From Acanthosoma haemorrhoidale (lineage: Eukaryota > Arthropoda > Insecta > Hemiptera > Acanthosomatidae): 64,000 nucleotides of DNA. Below the pieces are notes generated by a model. The model saw only the letters and a program-made list of their open reading frames with translations. It was not told where the DNA came from and did no database searches. The translations under genes were made by a program, and so were the position numbers. Positions 21,304-33,197 of this stretch are shown one piece after another. Each line of letters opens with the position of its first letter. The stretch's first letter is position 1. Location: the NCBI GenBank assembly GCA_930367205.1, contig OV884014.1:107862638-107926637 (forward strand), written 5' to 3'.

Positions 21304-21482
21304 AGTTAAGGTTCGGACGTCGTAGGCAGCCAGCCTAATCCTTAAGTCATCGGGATGTAAACATCCCGAATGTATTTAGAGAGGCTTTAAAAGGCTCAAA
21401 TAAAAACAGTCTTGTGACAACTCTCGTTCAGTAACTACATTCAACCTCTTTCCTTTTTCTTCTCGTTTTCGTTGACGATCGT
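21304..21482 (+). repeat. 3' LTR of the gypsy element
   Basis: Identical to 16124-16302 over 179 bases. It stops at GATCGT, five bases short of the TTAACT end seen in the 5' LTR, and is followed by ACGTACGTATATATA. The truncated end and the adjacent TA-rich repeat suggest small post-insertion damage. Confidence 0.88.
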
Positions 21483-22039
21483 ACGTACGTATATATATGT
21501 ATATATGCCAATAAGAGAAAATTTTGTTATATTAAGTCAAGAGCCAGTATCCTAAATGTTTAAATAATATACATCTTATTTAAAAAGACGCCCGAGATGA
21601 GGAACCCTTGATATCTGCCCCGCCATCTTGCTCAAAGAACACCCAGGATCTGATTGAGGCAAGAAGACTTAGACCCCAGTATCTTTAATCAAACTAATGT
21701 CATCTTTGTCTGCTGTTTGGGGACCTGCTTCCGTTTCCTGTCTACTTCACCCCGTCAGCCAATATACTTATAGCTGATAATGAGCAGGATTTTAACAAAC
21801 ACGTTAAATATTTTTGTCAACTTAATGTTGATGTAGGTACCTGTTTTAAAAAATATTTCAATCTAATAATAAATTAGTTTTGTCATAAAGACTCTCAGAT
21901 TTGTCGTTTATACTTGTGGCATATGTGCACATGTAATGGTGGTTTTGCTTGTTGATTTATCAGGACATAGGAAAATAAATAATAAGAAACTAGAAATGCT
22001 TCTAATTCCGCTATGACACTTACATCTACAGAATACTAC

Positions 22040-22081
<42 letters not shown>

Positions 22082-24940
22082 AAACTGATATACTGTCACA
22101 GTTCTCATCATTTAAGAACAATAATTTGCTTCGGCTGTTACGATATTACCATCGTAACCATCGCTACCTAGCGACCATAGCTCTTAAATAACCTAATGAA
22201 TGCTAAGTAATCGTCGCAAGGTTAGCTGTATTAGTTCTTTACTCATTTTCCCCTTGGAGGCTTAGACAGCTCACAAGTTTACGGCTTAAAATACCGCATT
22301 GACGACAGTGAATGGTCCAGGAAGCCGCCGATTCATTGCTGAGAGTAGCCAATTGCCTTTAAGCACTAGGGACGACATTTGAGTAATATAGATAGATAGT
22401 GGTGTATGGGTACACTGCATGGATGAAAGACGAAGAGAGTGGCTGTTGGATGGAATTGAGTCTCGCTTCAGACATTCGCATCCTCTTTGAGTATTCGTGG
22501 GCGAGGGCCGCTGTCAGGATGGGGGGGGGGGGCTTTTATCCCTCTCTGGGTATCTGATGACGAAGTAACATGATACTTACCACAGGCGTGTTCGTGGTTG
22601 TTAGCCTTCCGGCAATGTCCTCTCTCCAGCTGTAATCGCTATTGTACAGCAAGCTTGCCGAGTTGCCAGTACTATAAATATTTTAACGACCCTTTCGTCA
22701 ACACTCAATGAATGAAGAGCCACATACCAACTTATAAAAACTATTATTATCCTTGAGGGGCCTTGAATACTATACAATTGAGAAGGGAAGCGAACAAGCC
22801 GTCATTTAACCGAATTTTTCCCCAAGAAAGCTTTTGATGTAGGAATGGACAGTCTGCTTAACAGATAGGGCTGAGGCGCCTGCTTTTTTTTTATTCACAT
22901 AATATAATTCAACATTAGGTATGAGGTTTTAGTTTTTTAACGTTATCAGTAAGCCCCAGTTTTCCTTGCGAGTCAAGACAATAATATCAAATCATTTTTT
23001 TCAAGAACGTAAATAACGTTATATTTTTATTATAATATCTCTATCCTAATAATAATACTACCTAATAATAATACCTCTAATGTTTTGTTGTTTTTTTTCA
23101 TTCATATATTGTATTTATTTGTTGGACTTGAACCTTAAAAGTTGATTGACTTCAGTAAATCTTAATCCTGTACCGGAAGATAGATTTCAACAAATGACTT
23201 TTAAAGCAGGGATAGGCAGGCGGAAAGAAAGCCACGTGATGTAAACATAAAGTGAAATAAAAACACACAAAAAATGTTACTTAACAATACGTAGTTTATT
23301 TTCCTCACACGTTCTTAATCAACACAAAATCATTGGAGACTGTTGAGGAACGAACTCGTAGGTTTCAATTGCAGACCTATGGCATCTTGTATGTATACAA
23401 CATACATAATGCAATAAGTAGTAGTCAAATGACCAAAACTGTCAATATCAATGATACGATCGAACTGACACATTAATAGCCATGTAGGCACTGAGCCCGG
23501 ACAGGACGTGATAGCTGTTGACTAGCACTGATAATTATTCATCGTGATTAGCTTGCGGTCGTTGATTGGACTCTCAACTATTCAAATGATTAAGCACGGC
23601 AGGGTATTGAATCATTCGGCAATTTACTTGTATGCAACACTACATGCGAGTGTAACTATACCCCAGAATACATTTAACATTACATCTATGCCAAGGGAAT
23701 GGAGGCAATCTGTCGGCTGGTTGGAAGGTTGAACCTACATGAACAACTACCATAACGAAATAACTAATACAATAAATGCCGAAAGTATTTACAACTATAA
23801 AACCAATAGCACAATCGATTTGATTGTTATGTGTGAATTCAGGAATGTTCGTTTGCGATTACAAATAGCTCTCAAATGAGATCATTGCAATATTTGAATG
23901 CTCAAGTTGTTTTGTTGCAGGACCGCCAACGCATGGACAATCTCCAGGCAGTATCGTGCAATAAACAAAGACTATTGCGGCAATTATTGATGCAATCTAC
24001 CTCGAGCTAACGTAGTCTTATCTCTCAGCGAGATCTCATCCCTGCGTGGGCGAGACCTTCACTCAACCACATTTAATTTCTACTCGATCGTTGTTAGGCA
24101 TTCTCCTTACCACACCGATCCAAATATACCTATGCATGTCTGTATGTCGGCTGTAGTGTTTTATTAATTTCGTCATTAGTCGAGTAAAAGCAAAGGTCTT
24201 CAAAACTCAAAAAAAAAGTTTCCCTGGTAGAATAAGAAATTCAAAAGGTATAAAAAATAGTTTTTTCTATCATCAATACGAATGATTTATATAACTACAC
24301 GGGGGAGGGGACACTCTGTGATCAAAGCCAGTAAGACCAGTATAAGTATTTTTGCAATTTAATGAATTTCAATCCGCTTCATTCCTAAATCATCAAGAAC
24401 AAATACCAAAGGATAACACCTGATTGTTATATCTTCAAAACCATTTTTGTCAACAAAATGTTTGGTTTCATGTTTTTTCTTGGTTTATCCCTACCAGTCG
24501 TTGTGGTAGTCACTTGGCGGTGATGTGATGTACGGTGAATGGTCCATTATCACACTCCTCGATGGTTGGTCTATTTAGGTTGATAAGAAGGTCCTATTAA
24601 GTGAACGTGCGATGTAATGTAATACCTATTTCGCAGTGAGACAGGTCAAAGTCCACACTCATGAATGAAGCATGACCACCAAGTAAGTATTTACAGATGG
24701 AGAGCTAAACTACACCGCTCCAAACTTTGTTAATAATAAAAAAAAAAATAACTTTGAGTTTGAATAAACTGTAAAATATTACACAGGAAAAAAAACCAAC
24801 GAATTTATTAGGCCGTAAGCGATGTGCTTTTTAAACTTTTTAAAAACCAACGATGAACAAGAATAAAACAGTCTGTTTTATGGATGAGCCTTTAAAAATC
24901 ACCACCCCCCTCCCAAGGTCTTCTCCTGCCAAAGGATAAA
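21483..24940. other. Unrecognised AT-rich region
   Basis: No gene is recognised. It contains an (AT)n tract at about 22043-22078, a perfect 8-bp hairpin (GTTACGAT...ATCGTAAC) near 22137 and G12 at 22521-22532. The open frame at 23544-23732 has no familiar motif. Confidence 0.4.
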
Positions 24941-25400
24941 TTTTAAAAAGGAGGGGGCCATCCCCGGAGGCTGCTCAGAAATAAAAGTTAGTCGAGTTAT
25001 GGCGCACTTCTTCTTCTCGGCCGTGGCGAGCGCCCCGGGTTATAGGGGGGGGTCTTGGCGGGTGAAATTGCCGGGAAACTCACTTATTCGAGGATCAAAG
25101 GGTATGTTAATAAGAGCTATTTTGATAGGAGGCACTGCTTGCTTGCACGGAGAGTTTTCTTTGCCAGATCTTCCACGGACCAGTGGTCAAAGATGGATCT
25201 CCAACAACAATATCGATGTCGGCAATAACCTCTCTGTATTTAATCGACGATCGTGAACGATCCGAAAGGAAATGTTATAACGGCCACCCTCTTAACTTCC
25301 CAAAGCCAGTTGTTCGTCCGACCGTGAGAATTCGACATTTTCTTTTTTTTCTCCTGTCTGCTTTGGAAATAAAGAATTTCTCTTAGAACCATCAAGGGAT
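24941..25400. other. GC-richer segment without recognised gene
   Basis: A GC-enriched segment with G8 at 25045-25052. Overlapping plus-strand frames at 24999-25256 and 25183-25386 have no recognised domain. I cannot tell whether this is part of a gene or an element. Confidence 0.3.
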
Positions 25401-28400
25401 GCTTTTGCCTTTAGAAATATTTAATACTTATGATAATTCTAGATTGTTAACATCCTTACACAGGCTTTAAGGAGAAACCAATTCACTGTATAGTGAGTTC
25501 TGCTACAAATGAACATAATAAATAAGAAATTGACGAAGTTAACAAATTGATGTTATTTTTTAACAGATTTTGCAACATGGTGAGGGTAATGGTGGTATCT
25601 AAGGTTACTAGAGGCACACTCTCACTCATTACTAGACAGTGTACGGAAGGTTTATGTCGATGGAGTTGTTAGCGGACAGAAGGTGATAAACTATCAAGTA
25701 AGGCACGTAGAAGGAAGTAGGAAGGTGAATGTCGATGGTTAATTAGAAAGTGTGGAAGGAATATAGGTTAGTTCAAGACATCTTCATCATCACATGTTCG
25801 AGTGTGTCAATCCTGTAACTAATCAGATAAGTGAGAAATGGGCCAGAATGGAAAGTGTGATTGGAGGGACAGAAAGAGCATTGGAAATTTAGCGAAGGGA
25901 CTACGAAACTAGGCTCGTCCAATTTTGATATTTAGTTAGCATTGGCGCTTGACTTGTGGCCAGAACGGACTTATTTAAAGCCACATTGATTAGTTTTCAC
26001 ATATCTATTTATTATAGAATAATATAAACAGCATGACCTAATAGTCTACAAGAAGGAACATGTATTTTTCATTACAACAGTTCAACGCGCGTGGTTCACC
26101 GGCGGTAGGAACGTAAAGAGTTAATTTACAAACCGGTTATGTGAGCCATTTAGATTGTTATGTGATTTTGTGGGTTTATGCTTAATTAACTATTTATTGT
26201 ACGACGTCTGTATGGTTCCAAACATCGAGTAGTGCCTTTTTAAAGATATTCAAGTTTGGTCAAGTACAAATAATGAATTTGAATGTTGTCTATAGCACTC
26301 TTGTATTCCGGCGTTATACAAGTTTAAATTGATTGAGTGGGCTAAAACTCCGCCTAAACTCGACTGTGGTACATATCGGACCTGGAATACAAAGCAAGGG
26401 CACGGCTACACAAACATTGAGACAACATACTCAACAAGGGGGTGAAATGACACGTCATTATTAAGTGGCCAACAAACTCAATAACTAAAAACAAAACTCA
26501 GACTCGTTTTCGTCTCTTCTACAAATTCCTTTATCCAACGTAGCTTTGCGTCAGTTAAATAATCTTGTTCGAGGAAGGTATTTTAAAAAAATTTATTATG
26601 AATAACAATCAAAACACTGGTATATATACAAATATTAACTAGAACATTCCTTGCCTAAGGCTAAAGGACAAGTGTGGGTTGCTGGAGGCAGGTAGTTTAG
26701 GGCTAGGCGGGTTGTAAAAGAACAAAGGAAGGGTAGACCATATGTCTCAACTGAACTACACATTTCAGCTAAAAACGAATATTACATAACTGTTGAAGTA
26801 CACTCGAAAGCATTATCGCAACTCCACTGTGTGCCCTCTGTCGCTATTGGTTTTTTTTTGGTTTTCCCCCCCCTCTTTCTTTTATAGCCCCTTTAAATTT
26901 ACAGATAATTATAGATCCTCAGGCGAGTCTATTAACAAGTTATTTTTGTATTTCCTGTAGCATCGGTACATTATATACATGTTTAGTTATTTTATAAAAA
27001 TTATATAATGAATAAACAAGTATAATGATATACATTATACGTGACTGGGACTAAACTGACTAATAAAGGTGATGGGGCTCACCTTTTTGATCAACTATTT
27101 GTACTCATTTCAATTTTTTTTTTTTTTCTCAAAAGCTCTCTAATTAGAAGATCAAGGAAGATTTAGGTTGAGTGGATCCTTGTACTAGGAATACCTGCTT
27201 TAAGGTGGTGTGAGAGTATTGCACTCATTTCAAACGCTAGATTTAATCAATTTGAATTCATCTAATACAGACAGATAAAGAGAGAAGCTAATTTAAAATT
27301 CTCTCCAACGGCTATCGGTGGTGATAAACAGCACTGTATTAATTAACTACTTATCCACATCGCAAATGAAAATGCGAGAGGTGGGATGGAAAAAATCACC
27401 TGTTAATTGTGGTTTGGAATTTATTAGCTGACTTCCCACTCTTTATTATATTTCTCTTATAGTTTATGTTGTTATTTTATGGTGATTTATTCATGACATG
27501 GAGTACTTAATGGATCAAATAAATAGTTTGCTTAGTTGCTCTATTCGATGCCCTTATGGTGCTAAAAATAAGGTTAATTTCATGAAAAATAATAATGACT
27601 CTTTAAATAATTAATTACTGTGTAATAAACATTTGTTACCCTAGTTCATTGATCAGGGTTTCCAAATAATCGTCGATAATATGTCCTATAAAAGAGGTGT
27701 TGTTGTTGTCATATTTATTTATTCGCAATAAATATTCAGTCAGTGAATGAGATAAATAGTCAATGACATCTTTAAGAATGTCTTGTCAGGTTAGTCTTGA
27801 GTTGCAAGTCCATGTGGCCATGTTTTGGAATTGGTAAGCCTAAGATCGTATTTCTGCCATACCCAGGTGCACCAGTGAAAGTAATTTTGATTTTTAAATC
27901 TTTCGATTGTCGCTAGTGTCGATTTTTATGTCTTATTGTCATGTGCTCCATATGCCAAATAGGCCTTAGTAAGTAAGTGTATGTCTTCCGTTTTGTGTTA
28001 AAGGTAGCCACTTCGGTTCCGAGTTTGTCTTTGTAATCGGGTGCCAACCCTTGCTTTGATGCCTCTGTCTAGCATAGAGTATGATGATCTACAATAACAG
28101 GAGGACATTACCACGACTGAGCCTGAATGTCATTGCTAGTGATTTTGGTTTTACATGTAATTCCTTGACGATTGCACGAAATAATATTGACATAAAGCAG
28201 TTGATTACGTTGAGGTAAACTCGACGAGTGGAGCTTGTTAGAGAGACTGCTCTTGGACGAGAAAGCTAATTAAACAAAATCAATGGAAATCAGATCAATC
28301 AAGGGTGAATTAGTAATAGCATCGAATACCCTAATTAGCCGGTACCGCAAACTTGACAAGCTGCTTGAATTTCTGCTTAAAGACTAGCCAGTGCAGTTTC

Positions 28401-29540
28401 TAAACGTTTCACATCGATCGCAGTTAAGTTGGCTGCCGCTTCAGTAACGGGCGGAATCAGTGAACCAGATGAGCCGCAGAGTGAGCCAAATGTTCCCCAA
28501 TAACTCAACCTCGCCCTGTGCCTCGACTAGCGCCAGAAGAACGAATCAGTGAGGCAAATGGTAGAGAATTCTCATTGCGGAAGATCGTTCAGTCGAAACC
28601 AGAGCTAAACAATTATTCACCCCCATACAGTTTTGAATTTCAAACTATGGATGAGAAAGGAGCGAGGAGGAAGGCGAGTGATGAAGTGGAGAGACAGGCA
28701 GGGGATTATGGAAGACAGTTGGTCTTCCCGAAGAACAGTTTGAAGCGTGATACTGACTACACCACCAAATGATAATGCTCAAGAAAAAGAGTCAGTGTGT
28801 CAGTATTACACTCGATCATAAATTGGAAACTGCATTTGATGTTGCTGTCTTATTCTTTGCACCTAGCCCCGTTCAAGTGCGGTTGTTAAGTCTTTGCCTC
28901 AAGCCGAAAACTTACAGGCTTAACAAATTACTTTGACTAGCTGCGAATGCTCTCTTTTTCGTCAGAAACGATTCCAGCAAGACCAACAAATATAGAAAAA
29001 GTAGGTACAAAAAGCAGTCAAATACAACATTAGTAATCTGTGGTCATATTCCAACGCCTAAAATTCTAAATGACCATCAGTATTAACTTAATTTTTATTA
29101 ATCGTGTTAGTTAATAAAACTATTAATCATCATTACTTATTTTTTGTGTTTCGAAAAAGGGTTATTAGATTTTAGTTTATTAAAACAATGTGTCTTTAGT
29201 ATAAAATTATAGCTAGTTAGGGGTGCCTCTTAATGAGACTATTCTCTATAACCAATGCCCGCAGATATTCGACTGTTTAATAGAATGTGTATTGTCAAAT
29301 GTGAAATGTTATTATATGTTCTTCTATTGTATGATAGATAACACAAAGTATATTTGATATAGCAGCGATAGATATATACATAAATATATTGAATTACACT
29401 TACTGTTAGACTTCAAAGCCCAGTGCTCAAAAATTCCTAAACACTAACACTGCCTGCAAACTTGTTATACAACCAAAGCCACATATGTGTAAAAATATTA
29501 AACTGAATAAACTTTTGATGAGATGCTAACAGGACGGTCC
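25401..29540. other. Unrecognised AT-rich region
   Basis: No gene is recognised. An isolated copy of the LINE A hairpin motif lies at 27067-27085. A hydrophilic plus-strand frame at 28518-28772 has no familiar motif. T-rich tracts lie near 26840-26880 and 27113-27128. Confidence 0.4.
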
Positions 29541-29595
29541 TTCCCACAATGCCACAAGGAACACTGGCATCGATAGTGGCGAGGCATTGTGGGAA
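29541..29595. repeat. 13-bp perfect inverted repeat
   Basis: TTCCCACAATGCC at 29541-29553 is the exact reverse complement of 29583-29595, around a 29-nt loop. It lies about 180 bp before the 133-bp tandem array. Confidence 0.75.
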
Positions 29596-29774
29596 TATTG
29601 GTACAAGTAAAAAATATATTATCAAAGGCACGAAAAATAGTTGAAGTTTATCACAGCGGAATGAATGCGTGCACTAGCCCTCGTTATAACAATACAAACA
29701 ACGAGGGGGCGGGTGGAATTGAAATAAATGAATTTAATAAGTCCAGTCCGTTGGAAAAGTTAAATAAAAGTGAC

Positions 29775-30436
29775 GCCTGCGTAAAACCACCCCCGTGCAT
29801 ACACGATACATGGATAGATTATAGAATGTATTCCAAGGCATTTTTGCAGGGTTCGGTATATAAATATATTCATGTATTCTCGACCCGAGGCCACTAGCAG
29901 TTACTAGGCCTGTATAAAACCATCCCCGTGCATACACGATACATGGATAGATTATAGAATGTATTCCAAGGCATTTTTGCAGGGTTCGGTATATAAATAT
30001 ATTCATGCATTCTCGACCCGAGGCCACTAGCAGTTACTAGGCCTGTATAAAACCATCCCCGTGCATACACGATACATGGATAGATTATAGAATGTATTCC
30101 AAGGCATTTTTGCAGGGTTCGGTATATAAATATATTCATGCATTCTCGACCCGAGGCCACTAGCAGTTACTAGGCCTGTATAAAACCATCCCCGTGCATA
30201 CACGATACATGGATAGATTATAGAATGTATTCCAAGGCATTTTTGCAGGGTTCGGTATATAAATATATTCATGTATTCTCGACCCGAGGCCACTAGCAGT
30301 TACTAGGCCTGTATAAAACCATCCCCGTGCATACACGATACATGGATAGATTATAGAATGTATTCCAAGGCATTTTTGCAGGGTTCGGTATATAAATATA
30401 TTCATGCATTCTCGACCCGAGGCCACTAGCAGTTAC
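29775..30436. repeat. 133-bp tandem repeat, five units
   Basis: Units start at 29775, 29908, 30041, 30174 and 30307. The last stops three bases short. They are almost identical and differ mainly at one C/T site (CATGCATTC or CATGTATTC) and in the first unit's left edge. Each unit holds TATAAAA and TATATAAATATATT motifs and the inverted CGTG/CACG around CATA. The minus strand is open across two frames per unit because 133 is not a multiple of three, which gives nested look-alike frames and not a gene. It is a young minisatellite. Confidence 0.96.
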
Positions 30437-30756
30437 GTAAAGAAAACCTTTAGTTTTGCAAAGTCATTAACAAACAGCACTCCTTGCCTGCACAGCAAGA
30501 AATTAAAAAAAAAGAAGAATTTATGCGACCTAATAGTTTCTTTCAATCCTTAAAAGCACACATCATTTTACACAATGCAGCATTATTTTCAGCGAGCTGG
30601 ACATGCTGGTATATCGAACAATAATGAAGTTGACCTTCTTGTCAAAAGGGTTGTTTCTGAAGGTGGACCTTTTGGAATGTGGAATTTCTGGTAAAAGGGA
30701 TGAAGTTTATTTACCATCAAACTAACATGAATTAAATGTCAGCACTCTTGGACATC
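30437..30756. other. Short unrecognised stretch
   Basis: Nothing recognised up to the LINE remnant. The last 100 bases may belong to that LINE in a decayed state. Confidence 0.35.
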
Positions 30757-30935
30757 TTAAAAGTCCAACAGAAGACAGTTCATCTAAGGATTGGCCATAG
30801 CAGACTGACCCGTGGCTACTAACGCCTTGTGGATCTGAGCTTCCAGTCAAGCATATTTTGGTGGAATGTCCTGAGAGTGAGGAAGAGCGGAAGTCATGGA
30901 ACATCTATTTTCATTCTGAAGCCCTTGCCGATTGA
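30757..30935 (+). pseudogene. LINE C-terminal (RNase H-like tail) remnant
   Basis: Two plus-strand frames together show a signature common at the C-terminus of insect LINE proteins. HLRIGHSRLTRGY reads in one frame. After a frameshift, LPVKHILVECPESEEER reads in the other and stops in SEALAD. The LRIGH-RLT and HILVECP blocks are typical of jockey-, I- and R1-type elements. It is too short and broken to assign to a clade. It does not resemble families A or B. Confidence 0.7.
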
Positions 30936-32511
30936 GACTTTGCGGTACTAAAGTTACTCGAGTCCCGAAGAATGCTTTAACATATTTGATCAATCCTCAT
31001 TCATGCTATCTATTTCATTTTTTCCACGCTCTTTTACTTTTATTTTCTCTTTCTGCATAAATATATTAACATTATTCTTTGTCATTATTCATATTTTAAA
31101 AGTATTAAGATTCTTATTTATTACATTCTTTTCTATAAAATGGGTTATAGACCTACAGTAAATTCAACCGAGGTGAACCCGAGAGAGTGGTTGTGTCCTT
31201 GGCTCCTCGGAGGCCGTTACTCGGGGGGCTTTGGGTACCAAGTTCTCACAGAGCACGTTTGACTCACGGTCTGCCTTGGACTTTGTTCTCGCTATTTTTG
31301 TTAATCGGCTCCATAATATATAATGTTGGGATGTTGGTTGATAATTAACAAATTAAACCTAACTCACCACCAAAATCAAGAAAATGATCATATATATATG
31401 CGTTCATACTTCTTGGAAATATTAGTTACATACATGAAGGATGGTAGCCTTTATTGGCTGCATGCCATGTTATTGGTTGTATTTGAATGGAACAAAAATA
31501 ATGGGTAGTGTATATTAAATGGTTTATCTTTCAACTGCAACATTTGAAGTTTGTATGATAACAGGATACTGGCCTGTTTTATATCTGTGGCTTTGACTGT
31601 TACAAATTCTATCCCCACTAAACTGATATGACTAATAAATATACTTGTTCCTTACAAAAGTTTCCTTGTTCCTTAATTTGTTATTTTAATGAAATGCCGG
31701 TGAACCAGGTGTTAACACCTAAAAAACTCAGCGAATTAAACGCAAATTAAAATTCTTTTGGGTTTGAAGGGGCGCGAAGAAAGTATCGGAACAGGCAGAC
31801 AAACTTTACATAGGTTGTACCGTTGAAGAATAAAATATTTTCTTAATAACTTTTGTGTTCCAAACTATTTGTTTGTCTAATATTCGAGAAGCCGGATTAT
31901 TAGCCAATTTTTTGAATCTGGGATTATAAATTAGTATGGCATAAATTCCACCGAGACATGTAATGTCAGTTTTTGACGAAATACGAAATGATTGGCGGTT
32001 CGTTTCCGAAACCTCTCATTTGCCTACAGTGAATTAGAGCCGAGCTATGGAATTATAAATCGCGCCCACAATCTCGCTGTCACCCACACATTCATTTCTC
32101 ACTAATGCACTAGAGTTAGCTTCCAGAGCTGTAGTTTCTTTTATTGCGCTGCCATCCCGTGTCGAATGCATAAATATGTTTGCCACACTTATATATATAT
32201 TTATGCAGATTTTCCACGCTAGGTGGGTGTCCGCTGGGAGAAGGCCTCAGGCAACCAACACCCACACCGACATCTCCCATAGGCTGACAGTATGGGCTAA
32301 TACCCAGGCATTACTGCAGTGGGTGCTTAAATACTGTCTCTTCCCATCATGTAACACCTCCATCAAATCATCAGTTATCTACTTTTTGTACATGAGCAAG
32401 GTAGAAAATTGTTTATGGGAACATGAAACGAGTGGAGTTGACTATCCTGCACCCTCGGACCTGGAATATACTGATTATATTATAAACTACAACATACTGA
32501 CATACAATTAC
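30936..32511. other. Unrecognised region
   Basis: No gene is recognised. A GC-richer patch lies at about 31160-31290. A plus-strand frame at 32176-32550 has no familiar motif, and its end overlaps the LINE A insertion. Confidence 0.4.
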
Positions 32512-33188
32512 ACCATCTCCATTTTAGTAACCATTTTACGAAGAAGTTGAAGCTAACACGCACGAAGTCTTACCGGCTTGCGCACTTATTGACTTCCCCC
32601 AATCTATCACTGCGTCTGAAACTACTGATCTACAAGAGCCTACTCTGCTGTATGGTGCACCGCTGTTTCGTTATCTGACGTATATGACAGCTAAGAAACT
32701 CCAACAATTCCAAAACAATATATGATGAAAGTGGTCAGAGGTACTTCATTTGAGCTGCGGAGTAACAGTGAGCTGCATGAGATATTTGAGCTGCCTACGG
32801 TGGATGAATTCATCCAGCGTAGACATATCAAATTTTTCGACTCCTTGCAATACTTGACAAACCCGGTGTTTAACACGATAACCCTCACTCCGTTCCCCCA
32901 TCGATGGCAGGACGCTGTTGCGGCTGGAACGCTTTAGTCTTAGGTTCTAGGTTTAGGTTTTAGTTTGTAAGTTTTTTGTTTAGTGTTTGGTGTCGGTGAC
33001 AAGTCGAAGGTGAGCCTCATCACCTAGTGTTGTCTATATTGTTAGGACTTTTTTACTACAGATTGAATGTATTTATATTATGCCCTCCTCCGAATGCATC
33101 AGTGCATCGCAGTACGAGTAGCAACTTGTATCTCTATATAATTTTTGTTCATTGTAATATTTTGAGGTTTTGAAATAAAAAAAAAAAA
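32512..33188 (+). mobile_element. LINE family A, 5'-truncated insertion
   Basis: The sequence matches the minus strand of 9352-9995. It includes the C-terminal coding stretch (32722-32937, with FELRSNSELHEIFELP and DEFIQRRHIKFFDSLQY), the 3' UTR hairpin at 33007-33025 and an A tract at 33177-33188. TACAATTAC at 32503-32511 is repeated at 33189-33197, directly after the A tail. This is a 9-bp target-site duplication that fixes both ends. Confidence 0.88.
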
Positions 33189-33197
33189 TACAATTAC

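Larger units (their letters stand above)
16124..21482 (+). mobile_element. Ty3/gypsy LTR retrotransposon, nearly complete
   Basis: The element is about 5.36 kb, with LTRs of 184 and 179 bp. It carries a primer-binding site, gag in two out-of-register pieces, one intact pol frame in the order protease, reverse transcriptase, RNase H, integrase, a 343-bp post-pol region and a polypurine tract touching the 3' LTR. The domain order and the DD35E integrase place it in Ty3/gypsy (Metaviridae). The terminal AGTTAA...TTAACT inverted repeat is like that of gypsy-type elements. No envelope gene is recognised. The two LTRs are identical over the shared length, which implies recent insertion. The last five bases of the 3' LTR are missing and no target duplication is visible. 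Confidence 0.95.

Noticed and set aside
20955..21482. 3' LTR starting at TGTTGA right after the purine run at the end of pol (about 530 bp)
   Set aside because: The 5' LTR has no matching upstream part. The shared sequence starts with AGTTAA directly after a second purine tract and ends TTAACT, so short LTRs fit better.
27060..27135. Another LINE A 3' end
   Set aside because: Only the 19-bp hairpin motif matches. The nearby T tract is on the wrong side for a LINE A tail, so it is kept only as an orphan motif.
29734..30426. Nested minus-strand open frames of about 88 codons with near-identical peptides
   Set aside because: They arise from the 133-bp tandem repeat being open in two frames. 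The repeat length is not a multiple of three, so they do not form a gene.
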